NCBI RefSeq assembly: GCF_020521555.1
Contig: NZ_BPWA01000001.1
Coordinates: 2,291,460 to 2,355,459, forward strand
Direction of reading: 5' to 3'
Source of the DNA: Rodentibacter sp. JRC1
Lineage (GTDB): Bacteria; Pseudomonadota; Gammaproteobacteria; Enterobacterales; Pasteurellaceae
DNA length: 64,000 nt
Shown: piece by piece, positions 10,066 to 19,288 of the stretch
How positions within the stretch are numbered: position 1 is the first letter of the stretch
How the letters are laid out: each line of letters opens with the position of its first letter
Translations under genes and position numbers: made by a program
Notes under the pieces: generated by a model
Told to the model about the DNA's origin: nothing
Seen by the model: the letters and a program-made list of their open reading frames with translations, nothing else
Database searches by the model: none

Positions 10066-10485
10066 TATTACTCCTTTTTACTTGTAAACGAAATTGCCGT
10101 CTATGCTATGCTAATTTCCGTAAAATGAAAATAGGCAAGTGCGGTTAAAAATGAAAAAGTTTTATAGTATTGTTTTCTATTCTTCTTAGGAGGCTTTCGG
10201 ATAACAAAAATGTTATAGGAGAGTAGGATGAGAAAGTAAATTAAGCTGAGATAAGTAAAGTCATTAAATTGTGTTTTTTGTTACAGAAATGACTGAGAGA
10301 TTAAATCATAGTAAGGTTTTGTTAAAAATTAAGCTTTAAAACAACAAGTTAACGAACAACGAGGATATTTACCCCGAGTAATTTTAATCTTTAAATTATT
10401 GTTAAATTTTTGTTTGAATTTATTTGACAATACATAGGCGAAGCGTTAAAACACTGTAGTGCTTTCTTCTCATTAAGGGGGGCTT
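10066..10485. other. Divergent intergenic region between the DUF2057 gene and pxpB
   Basis: These 420 bp are AT-rich, separate two divergent genes, and should hold both promoters. One uptake-sequence core (AAGTGCGGT) lies near 10137. No ORF, RNA gene or repeat element was recognised. The pxpB-proximal promoter candidate is listed separately. Confidence 0.6.
10424..10452 (+). promoter_or_regulatory. Candidate promoter of the pxp operon
   Basis: A perfect TTGACA at 10424-10429 is followed after 17 bp by TAAAAC, a 4/6 match to the -10 consensus. The Shine-Dalgarno AAGGGGGG follows at about 10476, before the pxpB ATG at 10486. The assignment rests on sequence match only. Confidence 0.45.
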
Positions 10486-11133
10486 ATGCTAACCATATCT
10501 TATACCAGCGAATTTTCATTATTATGTGCTTTGTCGCCACCTGCGACTTTGTCAAACCAACAACGGCTATGGCAATTTGCAAAATGGAGTGAGGGGCTGC
10601 CGGACGTGCAAGAAGCCGTGGTGGGAATGAATAATCTGACGTTGTTTTTTTTCTCATCACCTGATACGACCATCATCAAAACCTTGCTTGAGCAATGGGA
10701 AGCCCTACAACATCAATCCTTTCAAGACATCGGGCGACTGATTGAAATCCCTGTGCATTATGGCGGCGAAGTCGGGTTGGATTTAGCCGCTGTAGCTCAA
10801 TTTCATCGCTGTTCCCCCGAAGAGATTATCCGCCGTCATACCGAGCCCACCTACACTGTTTTTATGATCGGTTTTCAACCCGGTTTTCCTTATTTAGGCG
10901 GTTTGCCCCACCATTTACACACCCCAAGACACGCCAAGCCTCGTGCCAAAGTGCCTGCGGGAGCAGTGGGGATTGGAGGGGAGCAAACGGGTATTTATCC
11001 TTTCAGCTCTCCCGGTGGTTGGCAGCTTATAGGGCAAACCTCAATTCCGCTATTTGATGCGAACAAAGAGCCACCTGTATTGCTACAAGCGGGTGATAAA
11101 GTGAAATTTTTTGCAGAGCGTATCGAACTATGA
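10486..11133 (+). CDS. pxpB: 5-oxoprolinase subunit B
   Basis: This is the KipI-like subunit of the prokaryotic ATP-dependent 5-oxoprolinase PxpABC, which opens 5-oxoproline (pyroglutamate) to glutamate. The cyclophilin-like C-terminal half shows GFQPGFPYLGGLP near residue 128 and PRAKVPAGAVGIGGEQTGIY near residue 153, signature motifs of the family. Length is 215 residues, normal for the family. It overlaps pxpC by 4 bp (ATGA). The start has a strong AAGGGGGG ribosome-binding site. Confidence 0.93.
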   Translation: MLTISYTSEFSLLCALSPPATLSNQQRLWQFAKWSEGLPDVQEAVVGMNNLTLFFFSSPDTTIIKTLLEQWEALQHQSFQDIGRLIEIPVHYGGEVGLDLAAVAQFHRCSPEEIIRRHTEPTYTVFMIGFQPGFPYLGGLPHHLHTPRHAKPRAKVPAGAVGIGGEQTGIYPFSSPGGWQLIGQTSIPLFDANKEPPVLLQAGDKVKFFAERIEL

Positions 11134-12059
11134 TTTATATTCAATCTCTTCAAGCCTTTGCTCATATTCAAGATTTAGGGCGTTTGGGTTATCGTGGACA
11201 AGGTATCGGGCAAGCCGGAGCAATGGATAAGCTTGCCTTAAAAGCAGGCAATTTATTGCTACAAAATGCTCCTGAATGCCCGGCGATTGAATTTGCAATG
11301 GGCGGTCTTACCCTCACTTTTGATTGTGCCACCCCATTTTGTTTAACCGGGGCATTATGCGAAGCAACCCTTGATAATCAACCGATTTTTCCTTATTGGC
11401 GTTACACGGCAAAGGCCCGCCAAACCTTACATATCAAGCGTATTACCACAGGAAACTATGGCTATTTATGCGTTGCCGGAGGCATAAACGTTCCGCTCTT
11501 TTTGAACTCCGCCAGTACCGATTTAAATGCGAAGTTCGGCGGATTTTACGGGCGTTTATTGAAGAAAGGCGATCATTTAGCCACTGGTAAGCGTGATACT
11601 TACCTTTCCCCGTTAGGCATTGAGCCGATCAATTTTTGTTCGCAAATTCACGCTTTGGTTTCTAGCGAATATGAAGCTTTTGAAGAAACTAGCCAACAGG
11701 CTTTTTGGCAACAGGCGTGGACAATTCAAACGCCTAGTGGACGAATGGGCTATCGCCTGCAAGGAGAAGCCTTGCGGCTGCGTTCAGCCTTAGAAATGCT
11801 TTCGCACGCTGTGCCGATGGGAACGATACAAGTACCGCCCGATGGGCAACCTATCGTGTTAATGGCAGATGCTCAAACTACAGGAGGATACCCGAAAATC
11901 GGCTGTGTAATACAGGCGGATTTAGGCAGACTGGCACAACAAGCGGTCGGATCTTCTGTACGTTTTACCCAAGTAGATCGCCAAACGGCACAGAGATTAT
12001 CCCAACAAGATGAGCTCTATTTAGACAACATTAGGAGAAAAGCAAATGCAACACGTTGA
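11130..12059 (+). CDS. pxpC: 5-oxoprolinase subunit C
   Basis: This is the KipA-like (biotin-dependent carboxyltransferase-related) subunit of 5-oxoprolinase. The N-terminus ([20 protein letters not shown]) and the segment [20 protein letters not shown] near residue 240 are typical. At 309 residues it has family length. It overlaps pxpB at the start and pxpA by 14 bp at the end, so the three subunits are likely made in a coupled manner. Confidence 0.93.
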   Translation: MIYIQSLQAFAHIQDLGRLGYRGQGIGQAGAMDKLALKAGNLLLQNAPECPAIEFAMGGLTLTFDCATPFCLTGALCEATLDNQPIFPYWRYTAKARQTLHIKRITTGNYGYLCVAGGINVPLFLNSASTDLNAKFGGFYGRLLKKGDHLATGKRDTYLSPLGIEPINFCSQIHALVSSEYEAFEETSQQAFWQQAWTIQTPSGRMGYRLQGEALRLRSALEMLSHAVPMGTIQVPPDGQPIVLMADAQTTGGYPKIGCVIQADLGRLAQQAVGSSVRFTQVDRQTAQRLSQQDELYLDNIRRKANATR

Positions 12060-12789
12060 TTTAAATGTCGATTTAGCCGAAGGCTGTGGCAACGATGAAG
12101 TGTTATTACAATTAGTCAGCTCCGCCAATGTGGCTTGTGGTTTACACGCAGGTGATTATCAAGAAATGAACAAGGCAATTCGTTGGGCGAAAGCGAACCA
12201 AGTTGCCGTGGGTGCTCACCCTAGCTTTCCTGATCGAGCCAATTTCGGGCGAACAGAAATGCAACTTGCCCCCGACGATTTGCAAGCTTGTTTGCGTTAC
12301 CAACTTGGGGCAATCAAAGCCTTATGTGATGCGGAAGGCGTAAAATTAGCCTATGTAAAACCGCACGGGGCATTATATAACCAAGCGGCTAAAGATGCGG
12401 AGCTTGCAACCTTGATCGTTAAAACGATCAAAGCCTTCGATCCTAATTTAAAGCTGATGGCGTTATCGGGGAGTTTACCGATTCAAATCGCTCAAGATCT
12501 CGGCTTAGGCACGATTTCAGAAGTATTTGCCGACCGTCATTATTTAGCCGATGGTTCACTTGTGCCTCGTTCAAGAGCTGATGCCTTAGTGAAAGATGAA
12601 GATGAGGCGATCCGTCAAGTGTTGCAAATGGTCAAAACCGGCACGGCACAATCCGTCGAGGGGCAGATGATCCCAGTGAATGCCGAAAGTATCTGTTTAC
12701 ACGGTGATGGCGAACACGCTGTCGATTTTGCAAAACGCATTGTGGCATCACTCCGTTCACAAAATATCCAAATTATGTCTTGTCGTTAA
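12046..12789 (+). CDS. pxpA: 5-oxoprolinase subunit A (LamB/YcsF family)
   Basis: This is the LamB/YcsF-family subunit of PxpABC. The N-terminal [15 protein letters not shown] and the segments [14 protein letters not shown] and [13 protein letters not shown] are diagnostic. The product is 247 residues. The operon order B-C-A followed by an NRAMP-like gene parallels the Bacillus ycs/kip cluster, which also contains an NRAMP-like protein (YcsG). Confidence 0.94.
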   Translation: MQHVDLNVDLAEGCGNDEVLLQLVSSANVACGLHAGDYQEMNKAIRWAKANQVAVGAHPSFPDRANFGRTEMQLAPDDLQACLRYQLGAIKALCDAEGVKLAYVKPHGALYNQAAKDAELATLIVKTIKAFDPNLKLMALSGSLPIQIAQDLGLGTISEVFADRHYLADGSLVPRSRADALVKDEDEAIRQVLQMVKTGTAQSVEGQMIPVNAESICLHGDGEHAVDFAKRIVASLRSQNIQIMSCR

Positions 12790-12798
12790 GGGGGAAGT

Positions 12799-13983
12799 AT
12801 GTCTGCTAACCGTAATGCCCTATTAGGGGCTGCTTTTTTAATGGCAACCTCAGCCATTGGTCCGGGCTTTTTAACTCAAACCGCTACCTTTACCCAAACC
12901 CTGCTGGCAAGTTTCGGCTTTGTGATCCTGCTCTCTATTTTGCTGGATATTGGGGCTCAACTCAATATTTGGCGAATTATCTCTGTGTCTGAAAAACGGG
13001 CTCAAGACATTGCTAATGAAGTATTGCCGGGAGCGGGATATGTGCTTGCCGTGTTGATTGTAATGGGCGGATTGGCGTTTAATATCGGCAATGTAGGGGG
13101 AGCCGGTTTAGGGCTAAATATTCTCATCGGCGTTTCGCCCGAAGTCGGTGCTTTGATTAGCGGTGCAATCGCTATCGGCATTTTTATTTTCAAAGAGGCG
13201 GGCAAAGCGATGGATCGATTTGCTCAAATAATGGGGTTTATTATGATTGCTTTAACCCTTTATGTTGCCTTTAAAGCCAATCCGCCTATTGGTGAAGCGG
13301 TTTACCACACTTTTTTACCTGAACAACTGGATGTGATTGCCATCGTTACCCTTGTGGGTGGCACAGTAGGTGGCTACATCACCTTTGCAGGGGCACATCG
13401 TTTATTAGATGCAGGCATTAAAGGGAAATCCGCTCTTAAAGAAGTCAGCAAAAGCTCAATCTCTGCCATTTTAATTGCCTCTATTATGCGGGTGGTGTTA
13501 TTTCTTGCGGTGTTAGGCGTTGTTGCACAAGGGGTTAAACTCGATCCGGCTAATCCTGCGGCAACCGCATTTTCCTTTGTCGCCGGAGATATTGGGCTTA
13601 TGATTTTCGGAATGGTCATTTGGGCGGCTTCTATTACTTCGGTAATTGGTGCTGCCTATACTTCCGTTTCTTTTATCACCAGTTTCTCCCCAAAAATAGA
13701 GCAACACAAAAACCGCTGGATTGTAATTTTTATTGCAATATCGACCGCTATTCTCGCCACCATTGGTCGCCCTGCACAGGTGTTAGTCTTTGTCGGCACA
13801 CTTAATGGCTTTATTTTACCGATTTCACTCGGCTTAATCTTAATTGCGGCTTACAAGAAATCCATTGTCAAAGATTACAAACACCCCGTTTCATTGGCGA
13901 TTTGTGGTTGGATTGTCGCAATTTTAATGGCGATATTAAGCACGATCACCTTCGTTAAATATCTCGGTTTGTGGTTTTCATAA
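12799..13983 (+). CDS. NRAMP-like transporter of the 5-oxoprolinase operon
   Basis: The 394-residue protein has about eleven hydrophobic segments and is related to the NRAMP/YcsG family. The first helix reads ATSAIGPGFLTQT where metal-transporting NRAMPs have the DPGN ligand motif, so the metal-ligand Asp and Asn are not present. The helix that should carry the MPH motif reads VGGYITFAGAHRLLDAG instead. It begins 9 bp after pxpA with a GGGGAAG ribosome-binding site. By context it may import 5-oxoproline or a related substrate. That function is inferred. Confidence 0.75.
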   Translation: MSANRNALLGAAFLMATSAIGPGFLTQTATFTQTLLASFGFVILLSILLDIGAQLNIWRIISVSEKRAQDIANEVLPGAGYVLAVLIVMGGLAFNIGNVGGAGLGLNILIGVSPEVGALISGAIAIGIFIFKEAGKAMDRFAQIMGFIMIALTLYVAFKANPPIGEAVYHTFLPEQLDVIAIVTLVGGTVGGYITFAGAHRLLDAGIKGKSALKEVSKSSISAILIASIMRVVLFLAVLGVVAQGVKLDPANPAATAFSFVAGDIGLMIFGMVIWAASITSVIGAAYTSVSFITSFSPKIEQHKNRWIVIFIAISTAILATIGRPAQVLVFVGTLNGFILPISLGLILIAAYKKSIVKDYKHPVSLAICGWIVAILMAILSTITFVKYLGLWFS

Positions 13984-14034
13984 CAGATAGTTTAAATATA
14001 GCACTTGGGGAAAATACTGAAATATATTGAGGAA

Positions 14035-14310
14035 ATGAAAGTGACAAAGCAATTTTTTATTTACGGACGTGTACAAGGTGTTGGATTTCGCTATTTTACT
14101 TGGAAAGAAGCGGAAAAAATAGGTATCAAAGGTTCGGTAAGAAACCGCAGTGATGGCTCTGTGGAAGTGATTGCTCAAGGCAATGAGGCACAAGTAAGTG
14201 CTTTGGCGCAATGGTTAAAAACAGGACCGAAAACGGCAAAAGTGGAACGAGTGATCGTAAATGAACATAGAGAAATTATCGTGAAAAATTTTTCTATTAT
14301 TCATCATTAA
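14035..14310 (+). CDS. yccX: Acylphosphatase
   Basis: This is a small enzyme hydrolysing carboxyl-phosphate bonds. The signature GRVQGVGFRYF (catalytic Arg) and GSVRNRSDGSVEV (catalytic Asn) are both present. I start at the ATG at 14035 (MKVTKQFF), preceded by GAGG, giving 91 residues as in the family. An upstream TTG at 14005 would add ten unsupported residues. Confidence 0.93.
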   Translation: MKVTKQFFIYGRVQGVGFRYFTWKEAEKIGIKGSVRNRSDGSVEVIAQGNEAQVSALAQWLKTGPKTAKVERVIVNEHREIIVKNFSIIHH

Positions 14311-14380
14311 AATTAACCGCACTTTTGCGAAATTATCGGATTTTGCGTAGAATGTGCCGATTTTTTTATGGGGAGTAACT

Positions 14381-14695
14381 ATGCGCAATCAAACCAAAAT
14401 CCACCTTGAACAACTTCGGCAAACGATGCAGCGTTTAAATTTGTGGCAGGCTATGCCGCCGGCGCAGGAAGCGTTTTTAAGCCAAGAACCTTTTTCGCTT
14501 GATACGATGGCGCCGGAAGAATGGTTGCAATGGGTTTTTATTCCTCGTATGCAGGCGTTATTAGAAAGCGGTGCACCGTTACCGAATCAAATTGCGATTT
14601 CACCTTATATTGAAGAAGCATTGAAAGAGTTTGATGATCTTACTGTATTGCTTGCTCCTTTAGTTGCATTGGAAGAGTTGTTACAAAATCAATGA
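14381..14695 (+). CDS. yqcC: YqcC-like protein
   Basis: This 104-residue protein belongs to the YqcC/DUF446 family (MRNQTKIHLEQLRQTMQRLN...). Its function is unknown. It overlaps truC by 4 bp, the same yqcC-truC pairing found in E. coli. The ATG at 14381 follows GGGGAG. An in-frame GTG further upstream at 14354 is less likely because family proteins start at this Met. Confidence 0.88.
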   Translation: MRNQTKIHLEQLRQTMQRLNLWQAMPPAQEAFLSQEPFSLDTMAPEEWLQWVFIPRMQALLESGAPLPNQIAISPYIEEALKEFDDLTVLLAPLVALEELLQNQ

Positions 14696-15408
14696 CATTA
14701 GAGATTTTATATCAAGACGAGTGGTTGGTTGCCGTGAATAAACCGGCAGGAATGTTGGTGCACCGTAGTTGGTTGGATACCCACGAAACGCAATTTGTGA
14801 TGCAAACCTTGCGTGATCAAATCGGGCAACACGTATTTCCTATTCACCGTTTGGATCGTCCGACTTCCGGTGTATTGTTATTTGCATTAAAGCCTGAAGT
14901 CGCACATTTGATGTGTTTGCAATTTGAGCAAAAGACGGTAAAAAAATCTTATTTGGCGATTGTTCGTGGTTATGTGCAAGAAAACGGGCGTATTGATTAT
15001 CCATTGAAAGTTCGGTTAGATAAAATTGCGGATAAGTTTGCCGAAGAAGGCAAAGAACCGCAAGATGCCGTCACGGATTATGAATGTATAAAAACCGTTG
15101 AAATGCCATATCCGGCAGGGCGTTATACGACTTCACGTTATTCCTTGCTGCGTTTAATACCGCATACGGGGCGAAAACATCAGTTGCGTCGTCATTGTAA
15201 ACATATTTTTCACCCTATTTTAGGTGATACACAGTACGGTGATTTACATCAAAATCGTGCATTAGCGGAAAATACGGGAGGCAAACGCTTATTCTTACAC
15301 GCGGAAACCTTGTGTTTTAAACATCCTATTTGGGCGCAGAAGGAAATCATCATTAATGCACCATTAGATGAACAATGGCAAAATTTAATAAAAATATTCG
15401 GTTGGTAA
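14692..15408 (+). CDS. truC: tRNA pseudouridine(65) synthase
   Basis: This enzyme makes pseudouridine at position 65 of tRNA. The RluA-family catalytic motif HRLDRPTSGVLLFAL (Asp nucleophile) is near residue 54. LIPHTGRKHQLRRH, near residue 158, is also typical. Length is 238 residues, close to E. coli TruC. It starts inside the end of yqcC and is followed 3 bp later by yoaH, making a three-gene unit. Confidence 0.92.
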   Translation: MTLEILYQDEWLVAVNKPAGMLVHRSWLDTHETQFVMQTLRDQIGQHVFPIHRLDRPTSGVLLFALKPEVAHLMCLQFEQKTVKKSYLAIVRGYVQENGRIDYPLKVRLDKIADKFAEEGKEPQDAVTDYECIKTVEMPYPAGRYTTSRYSLLRLIPHTGRKHQLRRHCKHIFHPILGDTQYGDLHQNRALAENTGGKRLFLHAETLCFKHPIWAQKEIIINAPLDEQWQNLIKIFGW

Positions 15409-15411
15409 ATT

Positions 15412-15570
15412 ATGTTAGATATTCAATTGACACACGAAGAACAACAAAGAGCGGTTGAAAAAATCCAAGAATTGATGGCGCAAGGCGTTAATAGCGGGGA
15501 AGCTATCCAAATTGTGGTGAAAGAACTACGTGAATTATATGAAAAAGAAGATAAAAATAGCAAAAAATAA
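15412..15570 (+). CDS. yoaH: YoaH/UPF0181 family small protein
   Basis: A 52-residue protein starts [20 protein letters not shown] and contains [20 protein letters not shown], the recognisable core of UPF0181 (E. coli YoaH). It starts 3 bp after truC and is highly charged at the C-terminus. Function is unknown. Confidence 0.85.
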   Translation: MLDIQLTHEEQQRAVEKIQELMAQGVNSGEAIQIVVKELRELYEKEDKNSKK

Positions 15571-15688
15571 AATTTTTTGTGATCTCCATAACACTTTTTG
15601 ATCTTGCTTGTTGCATAAGAAAAGAAAATGTTTGAACATAGCCACCAATTTGGTGATAAGGCATTAGTCTTATTTGATTTATAAATTA

Positions 15689-15706
15689 TAGGCGAAGCCT
15701 AAGAGG
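15689..15706 (+). promoter_or_regulatory. Palindrome next to the cspD ribosome-binding site
   Basis: The 13-bp sequence TAGGCGAAGCCTA (15689-15701) is a near-perfect dyad directly abutting the AAGAGG Shine-Dalgarno of cspD. It could fold into a hairpin that affects initiation. The core GGCGAAGCC is also part of the window's dispersed repeat, so it may be a repeat relic. Confidence 0.35.
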
Positions 15707-15712
15707 TCTGTT

Positions 15713-15922
15713 ATGGAAATTGGTGTTGTTAAGTGGTTCAATAATGCAAAGGGATTTGGTTTTATTTCCGCAGAAGGCGTGGATACTGATATTTTTGCAC
15801 ATTACTCCGTGATTGAAATGGATGGTTATCGTTCATTGAAAGCCGGGCAAAAAGTGCAATTTGAAGTTATTCACGGTGACAAAGGATCTCACGCCACAAA
15901 GATTATTCCGATTGCGGAATAA
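15713..15922 (+). CDS. cspD: Cold-shock domain protein CspD
   Basis: This is a 69-residue single cold-shock domain protein. It has both RNA-binding motifs, KGFGFIS (RNP1) and DIFAHYS (RNP2). The sequence MEIGVVKWFNNAKGFGFI and AHYSVIEMDGYRSLKAGQKV match CspD rather than CspA (CspD has MDGYR). In E. coli, CspD inhibits replication in stationary phase. It is monocistronic and ends in a hairpin terminator shared with matP. Confidence 0.88.
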   Translation: MEIGVVKWFNNAKGFGFISAEGVDTDIFAHYSVIEMDGYRSLKAGQKVQFEVIHGDKGSHATKIIPIAE

Positions 15923-15974
15923 AATAAGAACTGATATTTGGTGTTCTTAAAGTTTCCTCTTTTTAGTTAAGTTA

Positions 15975-16003
15975 AAAGGCAAGGCTCATCACCTTGCTTT
16001 TTT
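15975..16003. terminator. Bidirectional terminator between cspD and matP
   Basis: A GCAAGG-GCTCATCA-CCTTGC-type stem is flanked by AAAA on the left and TTTTTT on the right, between two convergent genes. It overlaps the matP stop codon. Confidence 0.75.
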
Positions 16004-16448
16004 ATTTCAGTAAATTTCTTAGGCTGCTTTTCATTGCCGACATTTGGCTCTCGTACAAGGCTTTGCTTTCGCGTTCATCGATCATATAGCTGATGGTTTC
16101 GGAAAGAGTCATATTCATTTTGCGTGAATATTTTGAAAGACGTAGCCAAACCGCATATTCCAAATCAATAGATTTTTTCTTAGTGGATTGTTTTTCCGCA
16201 TTAAAAAAACGCTTTCGGCGAGCACGAATTGCTTGGTCTAACTTAATGGGTAATGCAGTGGAAAGATGATGTTTGATCCAATTTTCGATTTTCTCCGGAT
16301 AATGTTGACTTTCTAATAATTCGTTAACAACCGTCTCTTGTAGACTTTTTTCATTATAACGGGTGATATTTTCACCTTCGCGATGTTTACGAATAAGATA
16401 AATCCATTTCCAGTTTGCTTCTTGATTTTCGAGTTTTTGATATTTCAT
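16002..16448 (-). CDS. matP: Macrodomain Ter protein MatP
   Basis: MatP binds matS sites and organises the Ter region of the chromosome. The start MKYQKLENQEANWKWIYLIRK matches E. coli MatP (MKYQ.LEN...WKW.YL) and fixes the start at 16448; the frame extends ten codons further without support. The C-terminal ribbon-helix-helix DNA-binding part lies around residues 105-145. It sits next to lonH and fabA, as in E. coli. The product is 148 residues. Confidence 0.93.
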   Translation of the reverse strand: MKYQKLENQEANWKWIYLIRKHREGENITRYNEKSLQETVVNELLESQHYPEKIENWIKHHLSTALPIKLDQAIRARRKRFFNAEKQSTKKKSIDLEYAVWLRLSKYSRKMNMTLSETISYMIDERESKALYESQMSAMKSSLRNLLK

Positions 16449-16575
16449 AACGATGATTTTTAGTGACGTGGTAACCATTTCAATATACGCATTTTAGTGT
16501 CATTTTTCCAGTTGATTTTTATAATATCCATAAATGTGAGATAATGCCCTCAATTTTACTAATGAGAAATCACCC

Positions 16576-18339
16576 GTGAGTTCATCTTTTTTTCAAAAAC
16601 AATCTCTTGATTGGCAAGCCTTGCAGCCACAATTAATCCTTACCGAAAAACCGACACAACCTCTTGATTTTTGGGCATTACAACCGAACGTTAAAAATGC
16701 GCTTTCTTTATTTTTACGAAACGCAAACCGTTCTCTTATGCTGCTAAAAGCCGATGATCAAGCGGATTACGCAGATTTATTAATATCACTTATGCGTGAA
16801 ATGTTACCCGAAGTGCGGTCGGTTTTCGGAGCGAATTATATGGTGGAACAAGGTGATTCTTTTTCCTTTCCGCATATCAAGGTAGAACCTGCACAATCTT
16901 TAGAAGATAATTTTGCTGCTTCAGGTGAAGTATTAAGTGCGCTTTATTGCGATCAATTTCAGCTTTTCGGGAGTGTGAAAGTGCATCCAAGCTCGCGAGA
17001 CATTCAACTCACACCGGGGTTGGTGCATCGCGCAAATGGTGGCGTGTTGATTTTGGGCGCTTCTACATTGCTGAGCCAATTTGATTTATGGCAACGTTTA
17101 AAGCATATTTTACAAACCAAGCAATTTAATTGGTATTCTTCTCACCCTTTTAAAACTTTACCTTGCGATATTCCTGCTTATCTTATTGATGTAAAAGTGA
17201 TTATTTTAGGTAATCGAACAGAGCTCGCCGCACTTGGCGAATTAGAGGAAAATTTATACGCTTTTGCCGATTATGCGGAGATTGAAAATTATCTTTCGGT
17301 TGCGAATGTAGAGGAGCAGAAAAGTTGGGTGTCTTATGTGCAGCAGATAGCGGAAAAACAAAGAATTGAACTTGATTTTTCCGCTTTTAATAAACTTTAT
17401 CAACTTTTGGTTCGTGAAAGTGAAAATCGTTTTTTGATCAATGTTTCGCCCAACACGTTAAAAACGATGCTGCTAAATGCTTCGATTTCAGCGCAAAAAA
17501 CAGGATTAAGTGCGGTCGATTTTGAGTATGTTTTTCAACAACAAGCCGCTCAACACGGATTTTTGAGAGAACAAACTTATTCGGATATTTTAAATGAGCA
17601 GGTTTATGTTGAAACCAAAGGTGAAATTGTAGGGCAAATCAATGGGTTGTCCGTTATTGAATATCCCGGTACTCCGGTAGCCTTTGGCGAACCTTCCCGA
17701 ATTAGTTGTATTGTGCAATTCGGTGATGGAGAAGTGGTGGATGTTGAACGAAAAAATGAGCTTGCCGGTAATTTACACAGCAAAGGAATGATGATCGCAC
17801 AAGCCTGTTTATCAAATATCCTAGAATTGCCCTCTCAGTTACCCTTTTCCGCATCGCTTGTCTTTGAACAATCTTATGGCGAAATTGATGGTGATAGTGC
17901 CTCTTTGGCGATTTTCTGCGTTCTTACCAGCGCATTGGCGGAGTTACCGTTGCCACAGCATATTGCCATCACAGGAGCCATCGATCAATTCGGTTTGGTA
18001 CACGCCGTAGGGGGAGTAAATGATAAAATCGAAGGATTTTTCACGATTTGTCAACGTCGCGGTTTAACCGGCAATCAAGGCGTGATTATTCCTGCAACCA
18101 CCATTCAGCAATTAAGCCTTTCTAATGAGGTGGTAAGTGCGGTCAAAAACGGCGAATTTTTTATCTTTCCGGTAGAAGACATTTACCAAACTTGTGATCT
18201 CATTTTTCAACGTGATTTATTGGAAGAAGATAAAATCTATGCTGACAATAAAACACCGATTTCCCGTTTGATTCAACAGCGCCTCGATTTTAAGGCGACA
18301 CCGATAAAAAAAGGTTTGTTGGATTTTTTCCGGTTCTAA
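16576..18339 (+). CDS. lonH: Lon-like ATP-dependent protease (LonH/YcbZ)
   Basis: This 587-residue protein has an N-terminal AAA-type region and a C-terminal Lon proteolytic domain. The catalytic Ser lies in GEIDGDSASLAIF and the Lys in VHAVGGVNDKIEGF. Length agrees with E. coli YcbZ (586). The start codon is GTG at 16576. The gene lies between matP and fabA, the conserved gammaproteobacterial order. A strong hairpin terminator follows the stop. Substrates are not established here. Confidence 0.87.
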   Translation: MSSSFFQKQSLDWQALQPQLILTEKPTQPLDFWALQPNVKNALSLFLRNANRSLMLLKADDQADYADLLISLMREMLPEVRSVFGANYMVEQGDSFSFPHIKVEPAQSLEDNFAASGEVLSALYCDQFQLFGSVKVHPSSRDIQLTPGLVHRANGGVLILGASTLLSQFDLWQRLKHILQTKQFNWYSSHPFKTLPCDIPAYLIDVKVIILGNRTELAALGELEENLYAFADYAEIENYLSVANVEEQKSWVSYVQQIAEKQRIELDFSAFNKLYQLLVRESENRFLINVSPNTLKTMLLNASISAQKTGLSAVDFEYVFQQQAAQHGFLREQTYSDILNEQVYVETKGEIVGQINGLSVIEYPGTPVAFGEPSRISCIVQFGDGEVVDVERKNELAGNLHSKGMMIAQACLSNILELPSQLPFSASLVFEQSYGEIDGDSASLAIFCVLTSALAELPLPQHIAITGAIDQFGLVHAVGGVNDKIEGFFTICQRRGLTGNQGVIIPATTIQQLSLSNEVVSAVKNGEFFIFPVEDIYQTCDLIFQRDLLEEDKIYADNKTPISRLIQQRLDFKATPIKKGLLDFFRF

Positions 18340-18348
18340 AATTTAAAA

Positions 18349-18376
18349 AGCGCGAACTTGGGTTCGCGTTTTTTTA
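18349..18376 (+). terminator. Terminator of lonH
   Basis: The GC-rich stem CGCGAAC-TTGG-GTTCGCG is followed by seven T, 10 bp after the lonH stop. It is a classical intrinsic terminator. Confidence 0.9.
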
Positions 18377-18502
18377 TACATCAAATCGACTGATTGGACA
18401 AGTTCAGCTAACAAGTGTTTTCTATTTACATTAAGTATTATTCCTTTTAGAATGCGGTATTATCAGTTATTTACTGAGATTAGATTTAATTAAGGAATAA
18501 AA

Positions 18503-19036
18503 ATGCAAAACACTTGTTCACCAAATAAAAAAGAAAGTTACACCTACGAAGATTTACTCGCCTCCGGTCGTGGTGAATTATTTGGTGCAGAGGGCCCGCA
18601 GCTTCCGGCGCCGACAATGTTAATGATGGATCGCATTGTTAAAATGACAGAAAATGGCGGTGCATTTGATAAAGGTTATATTGAAGCGGAATTAGATATT
18701 CACCCTGATTTGCCTTTTTTTGGCTGTCATTTTATTGGTGATCCGGTAATGCCGGGGTGCTTAGGTTTGGATGCGATGTGGCAGTTAGTCGGTTTCTTCC
18801 TCGGCTGGGTAGGGGGCAAAGGAAAAGGACGTGCATTAGGTGTAGGTGAAGTGAAGTTTACCGGTCAAATTTTACCGACCGCAAAAAAAGTCATTTACCG
18901 CATTAATATGAAGCGGGTAATTAATCGTAAATTGGTGATGGGAATGGCTGATGGTGAAGTGGAAGTTGATGGGCGTGTGATCTATACCGCAACAGATTTG
19001 AAAGTCGGATTATTCCAAGATACCTCTAGTTTCTAA
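18503..19036 (+). CDS. fabA: 3-hydroxydecanoyl-ACP dehydratase/isomerase
   Basis: FabA introduces the cis double bond in unsaturated fatty-acid synthesis. The hot-dog fold motif [20 protein letters not shown] holds the catalytic His76 and Asp90 (numbered here). Length is 177 residues (E. coli 172). The start is preceded by AAGGAATAAAA. The gene appears monocistronic, with its own promoter region after the lonH terminator. Confidence 0.97.
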   Translation: MQNTCSPNKKESYTYEDLLASGRGELFGAEGPQLPAPTMLMMDRIVKMTENGGAFDKGYIEAELDIHPDLPFFGCHFIGDPVMPGCLGLDAMWQLVGFFLGWVGGKGKGRALGVGEVKFTGQILPTAKKVIYRINMKRVINRKLVMGMADGEVEVDGRVIYTATDLKVGLFQDTSSF

Positions 19037-19060
19037 GATTATAGTGAATAAAACTAAGCG

Positions 19061-19273
19061 GTATTAAGTAGCATTTGCACAAAAAACTTGTAGGGTAGCG
19101 TTAGGCGAAGCCGTAACGCACCGTAATGAAATTTATTGATAAATTGATAGATCCCGCAGGGTGGGCAAATTTTTTGCCCACCTTTCTAATTACGATATTC
19201 AATGGTCGGCAACCGGTTGCTCCGCCCTCCCCCAAGAAATATCAAAACTCTTTGTGCACCTGATATATAATAC
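19061..19273 (+). mobile_element. Repeat element copy 2 (MITE-like, about 213 bp)
   Basis: It begins GTATTAAGTAGCATTTGCAC and ends TTTGTGCACCTGATATATAATAC; these ends are inverted repeats of each other. The core GTTAGGCGAAGCCGTAACGC follows the left end. An internal module GGTGGGCAAATTTTTTGCCCACC forms a perfect hairpin. There is no ORF. It fills the space between fabA and ybaK and ends 16 bp from the ybaK stop. Confidence 0.75.
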
Positions 19274-19288
19274 TGTTTCGGTTATTTA

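Noticed and set aside
10437..10446. GGCGAAGCG upstream of pxpB as another copy of the dispersed repeat
   Set aside because: Only about nine bases match and no inverted ends are present.
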